Source: Holophagaceae bacterium UBA1801 (GTDB lineage: Bacteria > Acidobacteriota > Holophagae > Holophagales > Holophagaceae). Taken from it: 31,390 nucleotides of DNA. Where the stretch lies: assembly GCA_002319925.1 (NCBI GenBank), contig DCFP01000159.1, positions 1 through 31,390 on the forward strand. Reading direction: 5' to 3'. Under the pieces are notes generated by a model. That model did no database searches. It worked only from the letters and a program-made list of their open reading frames with translations, and had not been told where the DNA came from. Of the stretch, positions 16,598 through 24,019 are shown piece after piece. Both the position numbers and the translations under genes were made by a program. Every line of letters begins with the position of its first letter. Position 1 is the stretch's first letter.

Positions 16598-17311
16598 CTA
16601 GTTCTTTACCTCGATGCCACCGAAGAAGATGGTACCCGTCAGGATCAGCTTGGGGCGCGGATTTTGGGCCGAGGGGAACAGCTTCTTGTCGCCGATGCCA
16701 CCGGCGATGGCCGTGGTCTGGATGAGAACTTCCCAGTTTTCCGGTACGCGGATCTCTCCACCGCCGAATAGCAGGAAGACATCAATGCGGGCGGATTCGC
16801 CCTCCATGACAACCTGCCGCAGATCGATGTCGAATCCCCCGAAGATGGCGGTCAGTTCACCGCCCTTGAAAGCTTGCGAGAGGATCTTGTGCTTGAAGCC
16901 GCTCATGACGGCGGTGCTGCGCATGTAGTCTTCGGTTTCGCTGATTTCGGGCATCATCCGCCGCTGGCGGTTGAGCGCCCGGAGCACGATGAAGATGCCC
17001 GCGCACACAAGCATGGCCGGCCAGACAAAGGCATCGAACCGCCCGTGCCCCAGCGTCACGGCGAGCAGGAACAACCCCACCACCAGGAGAACCCAGCCAT
17101 GGGAAGGGCGTCTACCGCGCTGGATTCGCGCGGCGCCCATGGCCACCAGGATCAAGGGCCAGAGATCCTTCAGGAAGCCGAGCAGCCTGGAACCTTCGAA
17201 GCCTGGAATCTGCTCAAGGAGGAACACCACGCCCAGCAGGATCACACCGATGCCGAGAATGAGCCCCGAGGAGCAGGATCCCGGTCGCCGGTGCCGAAAG
17301 TCCATGTTCAT
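16598..17311 (-). CDS. LiaF-like membrane protein (DUF5668 plus LiaF C-terminal domain)
   Basis: The 237-residue protein has four membrane helices in the first ~120 residues, among them ILGIGVILLGVVFLLEQI and WVLLVVGLFLLAV. It ends in a soluble beta-rich domain like the C-terminus of LiaF (AIFGGFDIDLRQV, LLFGGGEIRVPENWEV, GTIFFGGIEVKN). In Firmicutes LiaF restrains the LiaS kinase that responds to cell-wall antibiotics. By analogy this protein may modulate the LytS-like kinase encoded directly after it; that is inference. The start at 17311 has GAGG at good spacing and overlaps the previous gene's stop (ATGA). A second in-frame ATG at 17305 is possible. Confidence 0.85.
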   Translation of the reverse strand: MNMDFRHRRPGSCSSGLILGIGVILLGVVFLLEQIPGFEGSRLLGFLKDLWPLILVAMGAARIQRGRRPSHGWVLLVVGLFLLAVTLGHGRFDAFVWPAMLVCAGIFIVLRALNRQRRMMPEISETEDYMRSTAVMSGFKHKILSQAFKGGELTAIFGGFDIDLRQVVMEGESARIDVFLLFGGGEIRVPENWEVLIQTTAIAGGIGDKKLFPSAQNPRPKLILTGTIFFGGIEVKN

Positions 17312-17682
17312 GCCAACCTCTCGCCCGCATCCTGACAGGAGATGGGCTTCCGGTGGGAGAGAGAGTGGGCGACCTTGATTGAGCCGAGCCAGATGAGCGC
17401 CAGGGGCCACCACTTCGCCAGGAGATCCATGTGGCCCAGGTCCTTGAGCTGGATGGCGAGGGCGCCCAGCAGCAGGACGTGGCCTCCAAAGGCCAGCGGA
17501 CCTCGGCGGATGAAGCTGGCCAGTGCCAGGAGCACAAGGATCAGGGGCCAGAAGAAGACGAGTGTGGCTGGCGGATAGGCGGCGAGATTGCGAAGGATGA
17601 AGATTGCGCCCAATACCATCAGACCGAAACCGATCACCATCCGGGCAGCGAAGCGGTTTCCACGGTTGCAACGAGATCGCAT
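17308..17682 (-). CDS. Small four-helix membrane protein, DUF5668/LiaI-like
   Basis: The 124-residue protein is almost entirely four hydrophobic helices, including MVIGFGLMVLGAIFILRNL, FFWPLILVLLALASF and WWPLALIWLGSIKV. The FxWP-L-I-L repeats are typical of the LiaI/LiaF membrane module (DUF5668). The ATG at 17682 has GGAG seven bases upstream; a longer open frame upstream reads as non-protein sequence. It is the first gene of the cluster and overlaps the LiaF-like gene by four bases. It probably works beside the LiaF-like protein in the membrane, either as a sensor accessory or as an envelope-stress effector. Confidence 0.8.
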   Translation of the reverse strand: MRSRCNRGNRFAARMVIGFGLMVLGAIFILRNLAAYPPATLVFFWPLILVLLALASFIRRGPLAFGGHVLLLGALAIQLKDLGHMDLLAKWWPLALIWLGSIKVAHSLSHRKPISCQDAGERLA

Positions 17683-18059
17683 GACTGTTCTCCAAGGGCA
17701 GGGAGCTTCCTGCCCGCCTTTTAAGATTGGAAGTTTCGGATTGGAAAGGGAGGGACCATTCGGCGAATGAAGGAAGGGGATCGGTGAACGGACGCCCTCC
17801 GCTCCCAATGCCAAAGCCGCTGTATAGAAATAACCTGAACGACCCGGAGCCGCCCGCGGCATAGGTCGCTGTAACGAACCAACCGGAAAAGCACAGGTCA
17901 TTTCGGAACAGCTCCTAGGGAGATTCCGCCTTTTGGCCCCCGCAGCGGTCTGTCATCGTTATTCCATGGATTCGTGGAAGGCATGGAAATTCGAACCCGA
18001 CAACCTCGACTGTTCACTCCCCATCGCGGCAGCGGCCAAGTGATTCCAGGAGTGCTGGA
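17683..18059. promoter_or_regulatory. 377-base divergent intergenic region
   Basis: This region separates the minus-strand LiaF-like/LytTR operon from the plus-strand DUF475 gene and should hold both promoters. I cannot assign boxes with confidence. Visible details are two copies of GATTGGAA (17725-17732 and 17739-17746, 14 bases apart) and an AT-rich patch, TATAGAAATAA, near 17824. There is also CTCC-TAG-GGAG near 17915, inside a weak GGAA/TTCC palindrome. The repeated GATTGGAA lies close to the DUF5668 gene start and might be a LytTR operator pair. No convincing gene lies here. Confidence 0.35.
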
Positions 18060-19121
18060 ATGAGAAATCTCTACCGGTACTTCGGCGGAAGCATGATTTT
18101 CACCCTCGTGGCGCTGGTGATCGCCTACTTTGTGGGTGCCGTCGCGGGTCCCTCAGCGGGCCTGACGGCCGTCGTCACGGCGGCCATGCTCGGGCTGCTG
18201 GAAACCTCTCTGTCCTTCGACAACGCTGTCGTCAACGCCAAGGTCCTTTCCACCATGGACCCCTTCTGGCGGAAGATGTTCATCACCGTTGGCATTCTGA
18301 TCGCCGTTTTCGGCATGCGGGTGGTTTTCCCGCTCGTGATCGTCTGGGCCGTGAGCGACAACGGCGTCTGGGACGTGATTGCCATGACCTGGCGCAGCCC
18401 TGCCCGCTTTCAGCAGATCCTCGTGGATCAGCACATCCTCGTCGCGGGTTTCGGCGGCTCCTTCCTCTGGATGGTGTTCACCCATTTCTTCTTCGACGAC
18501 AAGAAGAACGAGCACTGGCTCCGCTGGCTCGAACGGCCCATGCGCCGCCTGGGGAAACTGGATTCCATCAACGTGATCATCACCATCGTCATCAGCTACG
18601 CCTTTTCAAAATTCATCCACGATGGGAAAGGTCCCGAGTTCCTGTCCTCCGCCATCCTGGGCGTAATCACCTACCTGCTGGTGGAGGGCTTGACCTCCCT
18701 CATCCAGGTCAACCAGAAGAACACGGCCAGTGCGCCAAATCCATCGAAGCTGCTCACTGCGGGCTTCGCCTCCTTCATTTACCTGGAAGTGCTGGACGCC
18801 TCGTTCTCTTTCGATGGTGTCATCGGCGCCTTCGCCCTCACCAACAACCTCTTCATCATTGCCCTGGGCCTTGGCATCGGTGCGATGTTCGTGCGGTCTC
18901 TCACCATCAAGCTCGTGGACTCCGGGACCCTGGCCACCTACAAGTTCCTGGAGCATGGCGCGTTCTGGGCCATCGGCGCCCTGTCGCTGATCATGTATCT
19001 GAAAGCCGCCGGCATCGAAACACCCGAACTGGTCTCGGGCACCATCGGGGCTGGCCTCATCGCGCTGAGCTTCTGGTCGAGCCTGCGCCACAACCGCCGG
19101 GAATCCGCGGCAAGGAGCTAG
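18060..19121 (+). CDS. DUF475/TerC-superfamily integral membrane protein
   Basis: The 353-residue protein has about nine hydrophobic helices. It carries the two acidic membrane motifs that mark the family, LLETSLSFDNAVVNAK near residue 47 and LEVLDASFSFDGVIGAFA near residue 242. They are related internal repeats and resemble the metal-binding motifs of TerC-like exporters. TerC relatives have been linked to tellurite resistance and to manganese export at the inner membrane; the substrate of DUF475 proteins is not established. AGGAG lies seven bases before the ATG. The gene stands alone, and its stop is one base from the stop of the convergent phosphatase-superfamily gene. Confidence 0.88.
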   Translation: MRNLYRYFGGSMIFTLVALVIAYFVGAVAGPSAGLTAVVTAAMLGLLETSLSFDNAVVNAKVLSTMDPFWRKMFITVGILIAVFGMRVVFPLVIVWAVSDNGVWDVIAMTWRSPARFQQILVDQHILVAGFGGSFLWMVFTHFFFDDKKNEHWLRWLERPMRRLGKLDSINVIITIVISYAFSKFIHDGKGPEFLSSAILGVITYLLVEGLTSLIQVNQKNTASAPNPSKLLTAGFASFIYLEVLDASFSFDGVIGAFALTNNLFIIALGLGIGAMFVRSLTIKLVDSGTLATYKFLEHGAFWAIGALSLIMYLKAAGIETPELVSGTIGAGLIALSFWSSLRHNRRESAARS

Positions 19122-19122
19122 T

Positions 19123-20340
19123 CTACCGGCTCAACTCATCCCGAAGCGAGGCCAGCCGCTGGAGATAGGGTTGCCGCTCCAGGACTGTCTGCAGCAGGCG
19201 AGGATGCTGTTCCTCGGGGTCGGCTTGCAGGTCATAGACAAAGTATCGAGGGCGTTCGTACTGCTCCGAGATGAACTTCTGGCGGCCGTCCGAGAATCCC
19301 TCCACCCATTGATCAGCTTTCTCCCGCGGGGTCTGGAATCCCATTCGGACGCTGTGGAAGTGGAAGTTCCGGCACGGAGGAACCCGTTCGAAATCATCCG
19401 CGAAATCCTCCTCTGCCGCACTGCGTGAAGACTCCACTCCCACCAATGAAAGCAGCAGCGGCAACAGATCCATCCCTTGAAGCCTCGCATGGCTGCAAGC
19501 ATGCTCGAGAATCCTTCCATCGGTGATGAAGAGCGGCACGCGCAATACCTCCTCGTGCAACGTGGCGTGGAATGAGGTGGAGGCATGCCCTGCGTGGCCA
19601 TGATCCATCAGCTCTTCGCCATGGTCGGCGACGAGCGCGAAGGTGGTCCGCTCCAGAAGATCGCCGCGCAGCAGCTCTTCCACGAGGGGGCGGAGGAATT
19701 CATTCAAATCGAGCACGCCAGCGGCATACAGGCGCTGGATTATGGCCCGGTCTTCCCCGAGCAATCGATAGCGCTCGCGGGGCACCATGAACTGGCTGCA
19801 GACCGAGTCGCGCAGGCATTGCGGGATGCCGTCGTCGTCGATGCCCATCCTCCGGCGGCTTTCCACCGAAGCCCAGTAGGGTAGATGCACGTGTTTGTAG
19901 TGGTACCAGAGGAAGAAGGGTTCTCGATTCCCGCGGAGATGGCGAAGGGTTTCCACCAGTACCTCGTCTCGCAATGCCAGCCGATCCGGAGCCTCGCGGG
20001 GATCGAAACCCAGATTCTGATATCCCTGGATGCCCGTTAGGTAGCAGATGTTCGGCACAGCATAGCCTTCTCCCTGCAGCCGTGCCGAAAGGCTGGGAGC
20101 GTCCGTGCGGGGCTCGGACCACGGGAAGATGACTCCATGTTTCGCAGGGCTCTCTCCCGTGAGCAGCGAAACCACGGCCGGAGTCGTCCACGGTGTGTGG
20201 GTATAGAAACGATCTAAATGAATGGTGTGAGCCGAAAGCTCATCGAGAATTGGCAGCAGGGGGATTCCGGCGTGAGTGTGGGCGAAGTCGGATCGCCAGG
20301 CATCGACCGTCACCAGGATTAAATTGCGGTGTTTGATCAT
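19123..20340 (-). CDS. Alkaline-phosphatase/sulfatase-superfamily enzyme with Thr at the nucleophile position
   Basis: The 405-residue protein has superfamily metal-site motifs: VTVDAWRSD near the N-terminus and ADHGEELMDHGHAGH near residue 250. The catalytic loop reads TTPAVVSLLTG (residues 52-62). True sulfatases have C-x-P-x-R there, the cysteine becoming formylglycine. Here Thr52 replaces Cys and Val56 replaces Arg, so it is unlikely to be a formylglycine sulfatase. A threonine nucleophile is seen in phosphoglycerol/phosphoethanolamine transferases and phosphodiesterases. No signal peptide or membrane anchor is visible from the ATG at 20340; a longer upstream frame overlaps the SpsF-like gene and is not protein-like. 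It follows that gene by 14 bases, suggesting shared work on a surface or small-molecule glycoconjugate. Confidence 0.8.
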   Translation of the reverse strand: MIKHRNLILVTVDAWRSDFAHTHAGIPLLPILDELSAHTIHLDRFYTHTPWTTPAVVSLLTGESPAKHGVIFPWSEPRTDAPSLSARLQGEGYAVPNICYLTGIQGYQNLGFDPREAPDRLALRDEVLVETLRHLRGNREPFFLWYHYKHVHLPYWASVESRRRMGIDDDGIPQCLRDSVCSQFMVPRERYRLLGEDRAIIQRLYAAGVLDLNEFLRPLVEELLRGDLLERTTFALVADHGEELMDHGHAGHASTSFHATLHEEVLRVPLFITDGRILEHACSHARLQGMDLLPLLLSLVGVESSRSAAEEDFADDFERVPPCRNFHFHSVRMGFQTPREKADQWVEGFSDGRQKFISEQYERPRYFVYDLQADPEEQHPRLLQTVLERQPYLQRLASLRDELSR

Positions 20341-20354
20341 GGTGCACCGGGTCT

Positions 20355-21131
20355 TCAGCGTGGACGTTCCATGCGCCGGTCGTGACGCAGGGATCTCTGC
20401 ACGCCCGCATCCACAGGGATATGGGCATTGATGCGCTCGAACTCTGGATGTGTCTCGATGAAATCGAGCACTGCGCCCATGCCGAAGCAGGGATTGACGG
20501 GATAAAGATGCTGAAAGATGATGCACAGCAGCTCGTAGTCCTCGGGGTAGTCCAGGGTCCAGCGCTTGCAGGAGAGGTCCCTTCCCGATTCCAGATGACG
20601 GATCCGGAAAAGATCCGGATGCTTCGGAACGCAAAGGGTGATGTGCTCGCGCTCGGAATGGAGATCCGAGATCCGCCACGCCCGCTCGAGGGCTGTGTGG
20701 GTGAGGATCTCCACGTCCTCGCCCACGGGGAAAGTCCGGTGAAGCGTATTGCTCGTGTAGTCCGCCCCGCTTTCCAGGTGAAGTTGAATGGCGGCGTCCA
20801 CGATCGCCGGGTCGATGAGGGGACAGTCTGCCTTGATGCGGACGATGTGTTCGCCCTGGTGGAGCCGCGCGGCCTGGTGGTAGCGTTCCAGTGGATCGTC
20901 CTCACTGCCGCAGTAGACCCGCACGCCCAAGCCGGCGCAGAGCTTCACGATGGCTAGATCCATTTGCGCGATGGAAGTGGCCACGATGAATTCGCCAGCG
21001 CGCCGACATTGTTCGATCCGCCGGATCACGTGCTCCAGGACCGGCCTGCCCGCCAGATCCAGCAGCACCTTGGATGGCAGTCGCGTCGAGCCCGTGCGGG
21101 CTTCGATGATGGTCAATACTTTGTCTGGCAC
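20355..21131 (-). CDS. SpsF-like cytidylyltransferase-family protein
   Basis: The 258-residue protein has the nucleotidyltransferase N-terminus EARTGSTRLPSKVL and the metal-binding segment RIKADCPLIDP, followed by TFPVGEDVEILT. This is the pattern of SpsF/NeuA-type GT-A fold proteins that load sugars onto CMP or related carriers for surface polysaccharides. The exact sugar is not readable. The start is GTG at 21131 with AAGGA just upstream. It lies 21 bases after the metallo-beta-lactamase gene and 14 before the phosphatase-superfamily gene, so the three probably form one transcript. No pseudaminic or sialic acid synthase is nearby. Confidence 0.82.
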   Translation of the reverse strand: MPDKVLTIIEARTGSTRLPSKVLLDLAGRPVLEHVIRRIEQCRRAGEFIVATSIAQMDLAIVKLCAGLGVRVYCGSEDDPLERYHQAARLHQGEHIVRIKADCPLIDPAIVDAAIQLHLESGADYTSNTLHRTFPVGEDVEILTHTALERAWRISDLHSEREHITLCVPKHPDLFRIRHLESGRDLSCKRWTLDYPEDYELLCIIFQHLYPVNPCFGMGAVLDFIETHPEFERINAHIPVDAGVQRSLRHDRRMERPR

Positions 21132-21152
21132 GGTTCCTTGCGTCGACCCCTT

Positions 21153-21917
21153 TCAAAATCGGAAGGGAAACCCTTCCGTTGGGACGAGGACTTTCACGGT
21201 TGCCGTCGAGTAGGTGGCCAGGCTCTGGATCTCCGCTTCGTCCATCCAGGGGCTGAAATGGGTGGGCACGAGCCTGGAGACGCCAGCTTTTTCAGTGCGG
21301 TCGAGGGCTTCGAGCAGTCCCGAATGAGGTCCAGCCTGGGCTTGCGGGCTCCATGCCTCATGGATCAGGACCTCCACTCCCTTCGCGAGGGGAAGTTCCC
21401 GGGTGGCCGCGGCGAGATCCGTGGCATAGCAGACAGCGTCGCCAATGCGGAGAGTGACCGAGCCGCCGGGATGATCCTGCAAAGCTACGGCGATGGGGAT
21501 ACCGTCCACCTGGAATCCCTCCGGTCCGAATTCCTGGATCTCCACGGGGAAGGGAAATTCCCGGTAGTGCCGCGAGGAAAGGGGCGACGCGGTGAGCTGC
21601 TCGCAGGCCTGCCGCAGGCCCTGGGACAGGAAACCCTCCCGAGGCCCGGCGAGGCGCACGGGCCTTTTGCGTTCCGGGAAGATCCCCGGCAGGTAAGCAA
21701 GCCCGGCCAGATGATCCAGGTGGTAATGGGAGAACAAGATGGTGAGCGGGCTTTCTTGCAGTTGGGCCTGCAACTCCGGATCCAGAAGCCGGCTCACGCC
21801 TGTTCCGCAATCCAGCAGAAAGGTGTGCGCTCCCACCTGCACCAAGGTGCACATGGTCTGCCGGCCATCCCGGGGCATCCAGCCCCTTGTCCCCAGGGGC
21901 GTAAGGATCGTTTCCAT
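21153..21917 (-). CDS. Metallo-beta-lactamase-fold hydrolase (RNase Z/PhnP-like)
   Basis: The 254-residue protein has the binuclear metal motif HYHLDH (residues 64-69), an upstream FLLDCGTGVSRLL, and later metal-ligand candidates in CYATDLA, LIHEAW and VPTHFSP. The pattern is that of the RNase Z/PhnP-like branch, which hydrolyses phosphodiesters, rather than of antibiotic-degrading lactamases. The ATG at 21917 is chosen for the GAGGAG six bases before it; the open frame runs 29 residues further up without a site. It is the first gene of a three-gene unit with an SpsF-like transferase and an alkaline-phosphatase-superfamily enzyme, so its substrate may be a cyclic or diester phosphate sugar. 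That is speculative. Confidence 0.85.
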   Translation of the reverse strand: METILTPLGTRGWMPRDGRQTMCTLVQVGAHTFLLDCGTGVSRLLDPELQAQLQESPLTILFSHYHLDHLAGLAYLPGIFPERKRPVRLAGPREGFLSQGLRQACEQLTASPLSSRHYREFPFPVEIQEFGPEGFQVDGIPIAVALQDHPGGSVTLRIGDAVCYATDLAAATRELPLAKGVEVLIHEAWSPQAQAGPHSGLLEALDRTEKAGVSRLVPTHFSPWMDEAEIQSLATYSTATVKVLVPTEGFPFRF

Positions 21918-22008
21918 GGCAGACTCCTCGGCCCAGGTAAATTTGGCGCATTCCACCCTGAGATGCCATCCTTCAAAGGCAAGAGGATCACATGATTTTC
22001 CCATGAAC

Positions 22009-22037
22009 TTGACATGGTCTCGTTCAGGACAGATGTT
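22009..22037 (+). promoter_or_regulatory. Possible promoter of the solute-binding protein gene
   Basis: A perfect -35 consensus TTGACA (22009-22014) is followed, after 17 bases, by GATGTT, which matches only three of six -10 positions. If used, transcription would begin within about ten bases of the ATG at 22049, giving an almost leaderless message. That agrees with the absence of a ribosome site before this gene. Confidence 0.3.
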
Positions 22038-22048
22038 GTGGCATTCTC

Positions 22049-22873
22049 ATGCCGACTGACCTTCGAGCCTCTCTGTGTCAGGCATGGTCCTCCTGGGCCG
22101 CGTTCTTCTGTCTGCTAGGTCTGAATGGATTCACTCCACTATCCGCCCAGCAGGTGCTGACGCTGGCATGCGAGGACAAGACTGATTTCCCGAACGTGCT
22201 GGGGGACTCCCAGGAGATCGATTGGAAGAAACCCGGTGCCAGCATCGAGTTCGTCATGCGCCTGGGTGAGGAACTCAACTTCAAGGTCGTGATCAAGCGG
22301 ATTCCCTGGAAACGGGCCCTCGAGCTGGAGTTGAAGAGCGGGACCATCGACGGCCTGTTCCCGGCGAGCTACAAGACCGAACGGGAAGCCTACGGCGGCT
22401 ATCCCATGAAGGATGGGAAGGTCGACGACTCCCGGAGCATGTTCGTGAGCTCCTATTTCTTCTACAAGCTCAAGACATCCAATCTGGAGTGGGATGGCAA
22501 GGCCCTGAAGAACCTGATCGGCCCTATCGGCGCCTCGCGAGGTTACTCCGTCGTCGGCGACTTGCAGCAGATGGGCTATCAGGTCCAGGAATCGGATGAT
22601 GTCCGCAAGGATCTAAAGCGCCTGTCCGACGGCCGGCTGGGCGCCATTGCCGGACTGGAATCGGCGGAGGACTTCCTCCTGGAAACCAGTCCCGACGCAG
22701 GCAAGGACATCACCAAGGTCCAGCCGCCCATTTCCAGGAAGCACTACTTCCTCATGCTCTCCAAGCAGTTCCTGAACAAGAACCCCGAACTGGCGCAGAG
22801 GATCTGGGACAAGACGCGGGAACTCAGGGACAAGGAGCTTCCCGGAATCCTGCGCAAGTACATGACCAAGTGA
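22049..22873 (+). CDS. Periplasmic solute-binding protein, family 3-like
   Basis: The 274-residue protein starts with a signal peptide (hydrophobic WAAFFCLLGLNGF, cleavage likely after PLSA near residue 33). A type-II periplasmic binding fold of the SBP_bac_3 kind follows: PGASIEFVMRLGEELNFKVVIKRIPWKRALELELKSGTIDG and RGYSVVGDLQQMGY. Such proteins capture amino acids or similar small molecules for ABC uptake, or serve as sensor modules. No permease or ATPase gene is adjacent, so it is an orphan. It is convergent with argC, with one base between the stops. A link to arginine uptake is tempting but unsupported. There is no clear ribosome site. Confidence 0.8.
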   Translation: MPTDLRASLCQAWSSWAAFFCLLGLNGFTPLSAQQVLTLACEDKTDFPNVLGDSQEIDWKKPGASIEFVMRLGEELNFKVVIKRIPWKRALELELKSGTIDGLFPASYKTEREAYGGYPMKDGKVDDSRSMFVSSYFFYKLKTSNLEWDGKALKNLIGPIGASRGYSVVGDLQQMGYQVQESDDVRKDLKRLSDGRLGAIAGLESAEDFLLETSPDAGKDITKVQPPISRKHYFLMLSKQFLNKNPELAQRIWDKTRELRDKELPGILRKYMTK

Positions 22874-22874
22874 A

Positions 22875-23927
22875 TCAGGCGGGGAAGCGCCCAGCCACCT
22901 TGAGTCCTTCGGTTTCCGGCAGTCCCAAAGCCAGGTTCATGTTCTGCACCGCCTGGCTGGCCATGCCCTTGCAGAGGTTGTCGATGGCCACCATTACCAC
23001 GCCAGAACCACCCTTGGCAGCCACGGAGATGTCCGCGAAGTTGCTGCCGGTGACCGCCGTGACCTTGGGAGATTCCTCCACAAGGCGAACGAACGGACAA
23101 TTCCTGAACGTGTCCTCGGTCCGCGCATGGAGGGCCTTGGCATCGATATGTTCCGGCAGGGGAAACATCAGTGTCGCGAAGATGCCGCGCACCATGGGCG
23201 CGCTCTGGGGCACGAAGGCGAAGGTGCCTTCGACGCCGACCGCGTCCATGGCCATGTGCACCTCGGGCAGGTGCTGGTGGCCGAGAATCTTGTAGGCCCT
23301 GAAATCCTGGGCGCGCAAGGGGTGGTGGGTGCCCTCGGAAGGACTTGCACCGCTGCCGCTGGAGCCTGTGGCGCCGCTGGCAGCGATGAAGCCCAGCTTC
23401 AACCCGTGCAAGGGCAGCACCCCCAGTTGCAAGGCGGTGGCAAAGCAACCAGGGTTGGCGATGCGTCGCGCACCGGGAATCTTCGCCCGGTTCCATTCGG
23501 GCAGACCGTAAACGAAGCGCGGCAGCAGCTCGGGGCAGGGATGGGTCTTCTTGTAGGCTTTGGCGAAGATGGCGGGATCCTGCAGGCGGAAATCACCGGA
23601 CAAGTCGATCAACTGCAGGCGGTCGGCGATGCCAGCGGATTTCCAGGCTGCCTCCAGCTCCGGCAGTTTTTCCGCCAGCGCGCCGTGGGACAGGGCTGCG
23701 AAGACCACCGGCTGTTCGACCTTGGCGAAGGCCTTCCAGTCGATGTCTTCTTCAAAGTCGCCGTCGATGACACCGCGCAGATTGGGATGGGCCTTCCAGA
23801 AGGGCTCTCCAGCAAGGGTTCGCGCGGTGCCGCGCAAGCTGTTCATCTTGGGATGGGTTGAAAGCCAACGCAGCAGCTCGCCACCGCCATAGCCAGAAGC
23901 GCCAAGGATCGCGATGTCCAGTTTCAT
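22875..23927 (-). CDS. argC: N-acetyl-gamma-glutamyl-phosphate reductase
   Basis: The 350-residue protein reduces N-acylglutamyl phosphate to the semialdehyde with NADPH. The N-terminal cofactor loop is ILGASGYGGGELLRWL, the catalytic cysteine is Cys161 in ANPGCFAT, and HQHLPEVHMAM and ATGSSGSGASPSEGTHH are conserved family blocks. Length is normal. The ATG has GAGG seven bases upstream. It is the last gene of the arginine cluster, separated from the P-loop gene by about 90 bases that hold an inverted repeat. Its stop faces the solute-binding protein gene with one base between. It shares the cluster's pathway: ArgB product in, ArgD substrate out. Confidence 0.96.
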   Translation of the reverse strand: MKLDIAILGASGYGGGELLRWLSTHPKMNSLRGTARTLAGEPFWKAHPNLRGVIDGDFEEDIDWKAFAKVEQPVVFAALSHGALAEKLPELEAAWKSAGIADRLQLIDLSGDFRLQDPAIFAKAYKKTHPCPELLPRFVYGLPEWNRAKIPGARRIANPGCFATALQLGVLPLHGLKLGFIAASGATGSSGSGASPSEGTHHPLRAQDFRAYKILGHQHLPEVHMAMDAVGVEGTFAFVPQSAPMVRGIFATLMFPLPEHIDAKALHARTEDTFRNCPFVRLVEESPKVTAVTGSNFADISVAAKGGSGVVMVAIDNLCKGMASQAVQNMNLALGLPETEGLKVAGRFPA

Positions 23928-23947
23928 GGTTCAACCTCAAAAAGAAA

Positions 23948-24019
23948 GGAACCGCAAAAGGCGCGAAAAACCGCGAAAAGCAAAAGAAGGGAATGCCATT
24001 TCACGTCTTTCGCGGTTTC
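23948..24019. repeat. Inverted repeat with CGCGAAAA-type units (element D)
   Basis: The left arm (23948-23968) pairs with the right arm (23999-24019) at 17 of 21 positions. The left side continues with a further unit, so it reads as CCGCAAAAGG, CGCGAAAAA, CCGCGAAAAG. The right arm covers the stop codon of the P-loop gene. It fills the junction between the P-loop gene and argC. This is the weakest and most A-rich of the four elements. Confidence 0.7.

Noticed and set aside
20340..20679. A 113-residue N-terminal extension of the phosphatase-superfamily protein
   Set aside because: It overlaps the SpsF-like gene and reads as arginine/histidine-rich shadow sequence; the superfamily fold begins at the ATG at 20340.
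22033..22059. Eight-codon upstream reading frame (ATG at 22033) before the binding-protein gene
   Set aside because: Its possible ribosome site is only two bases away and the peptide has no arginine-attenuator-like content; it is too short to distinguish from chance.
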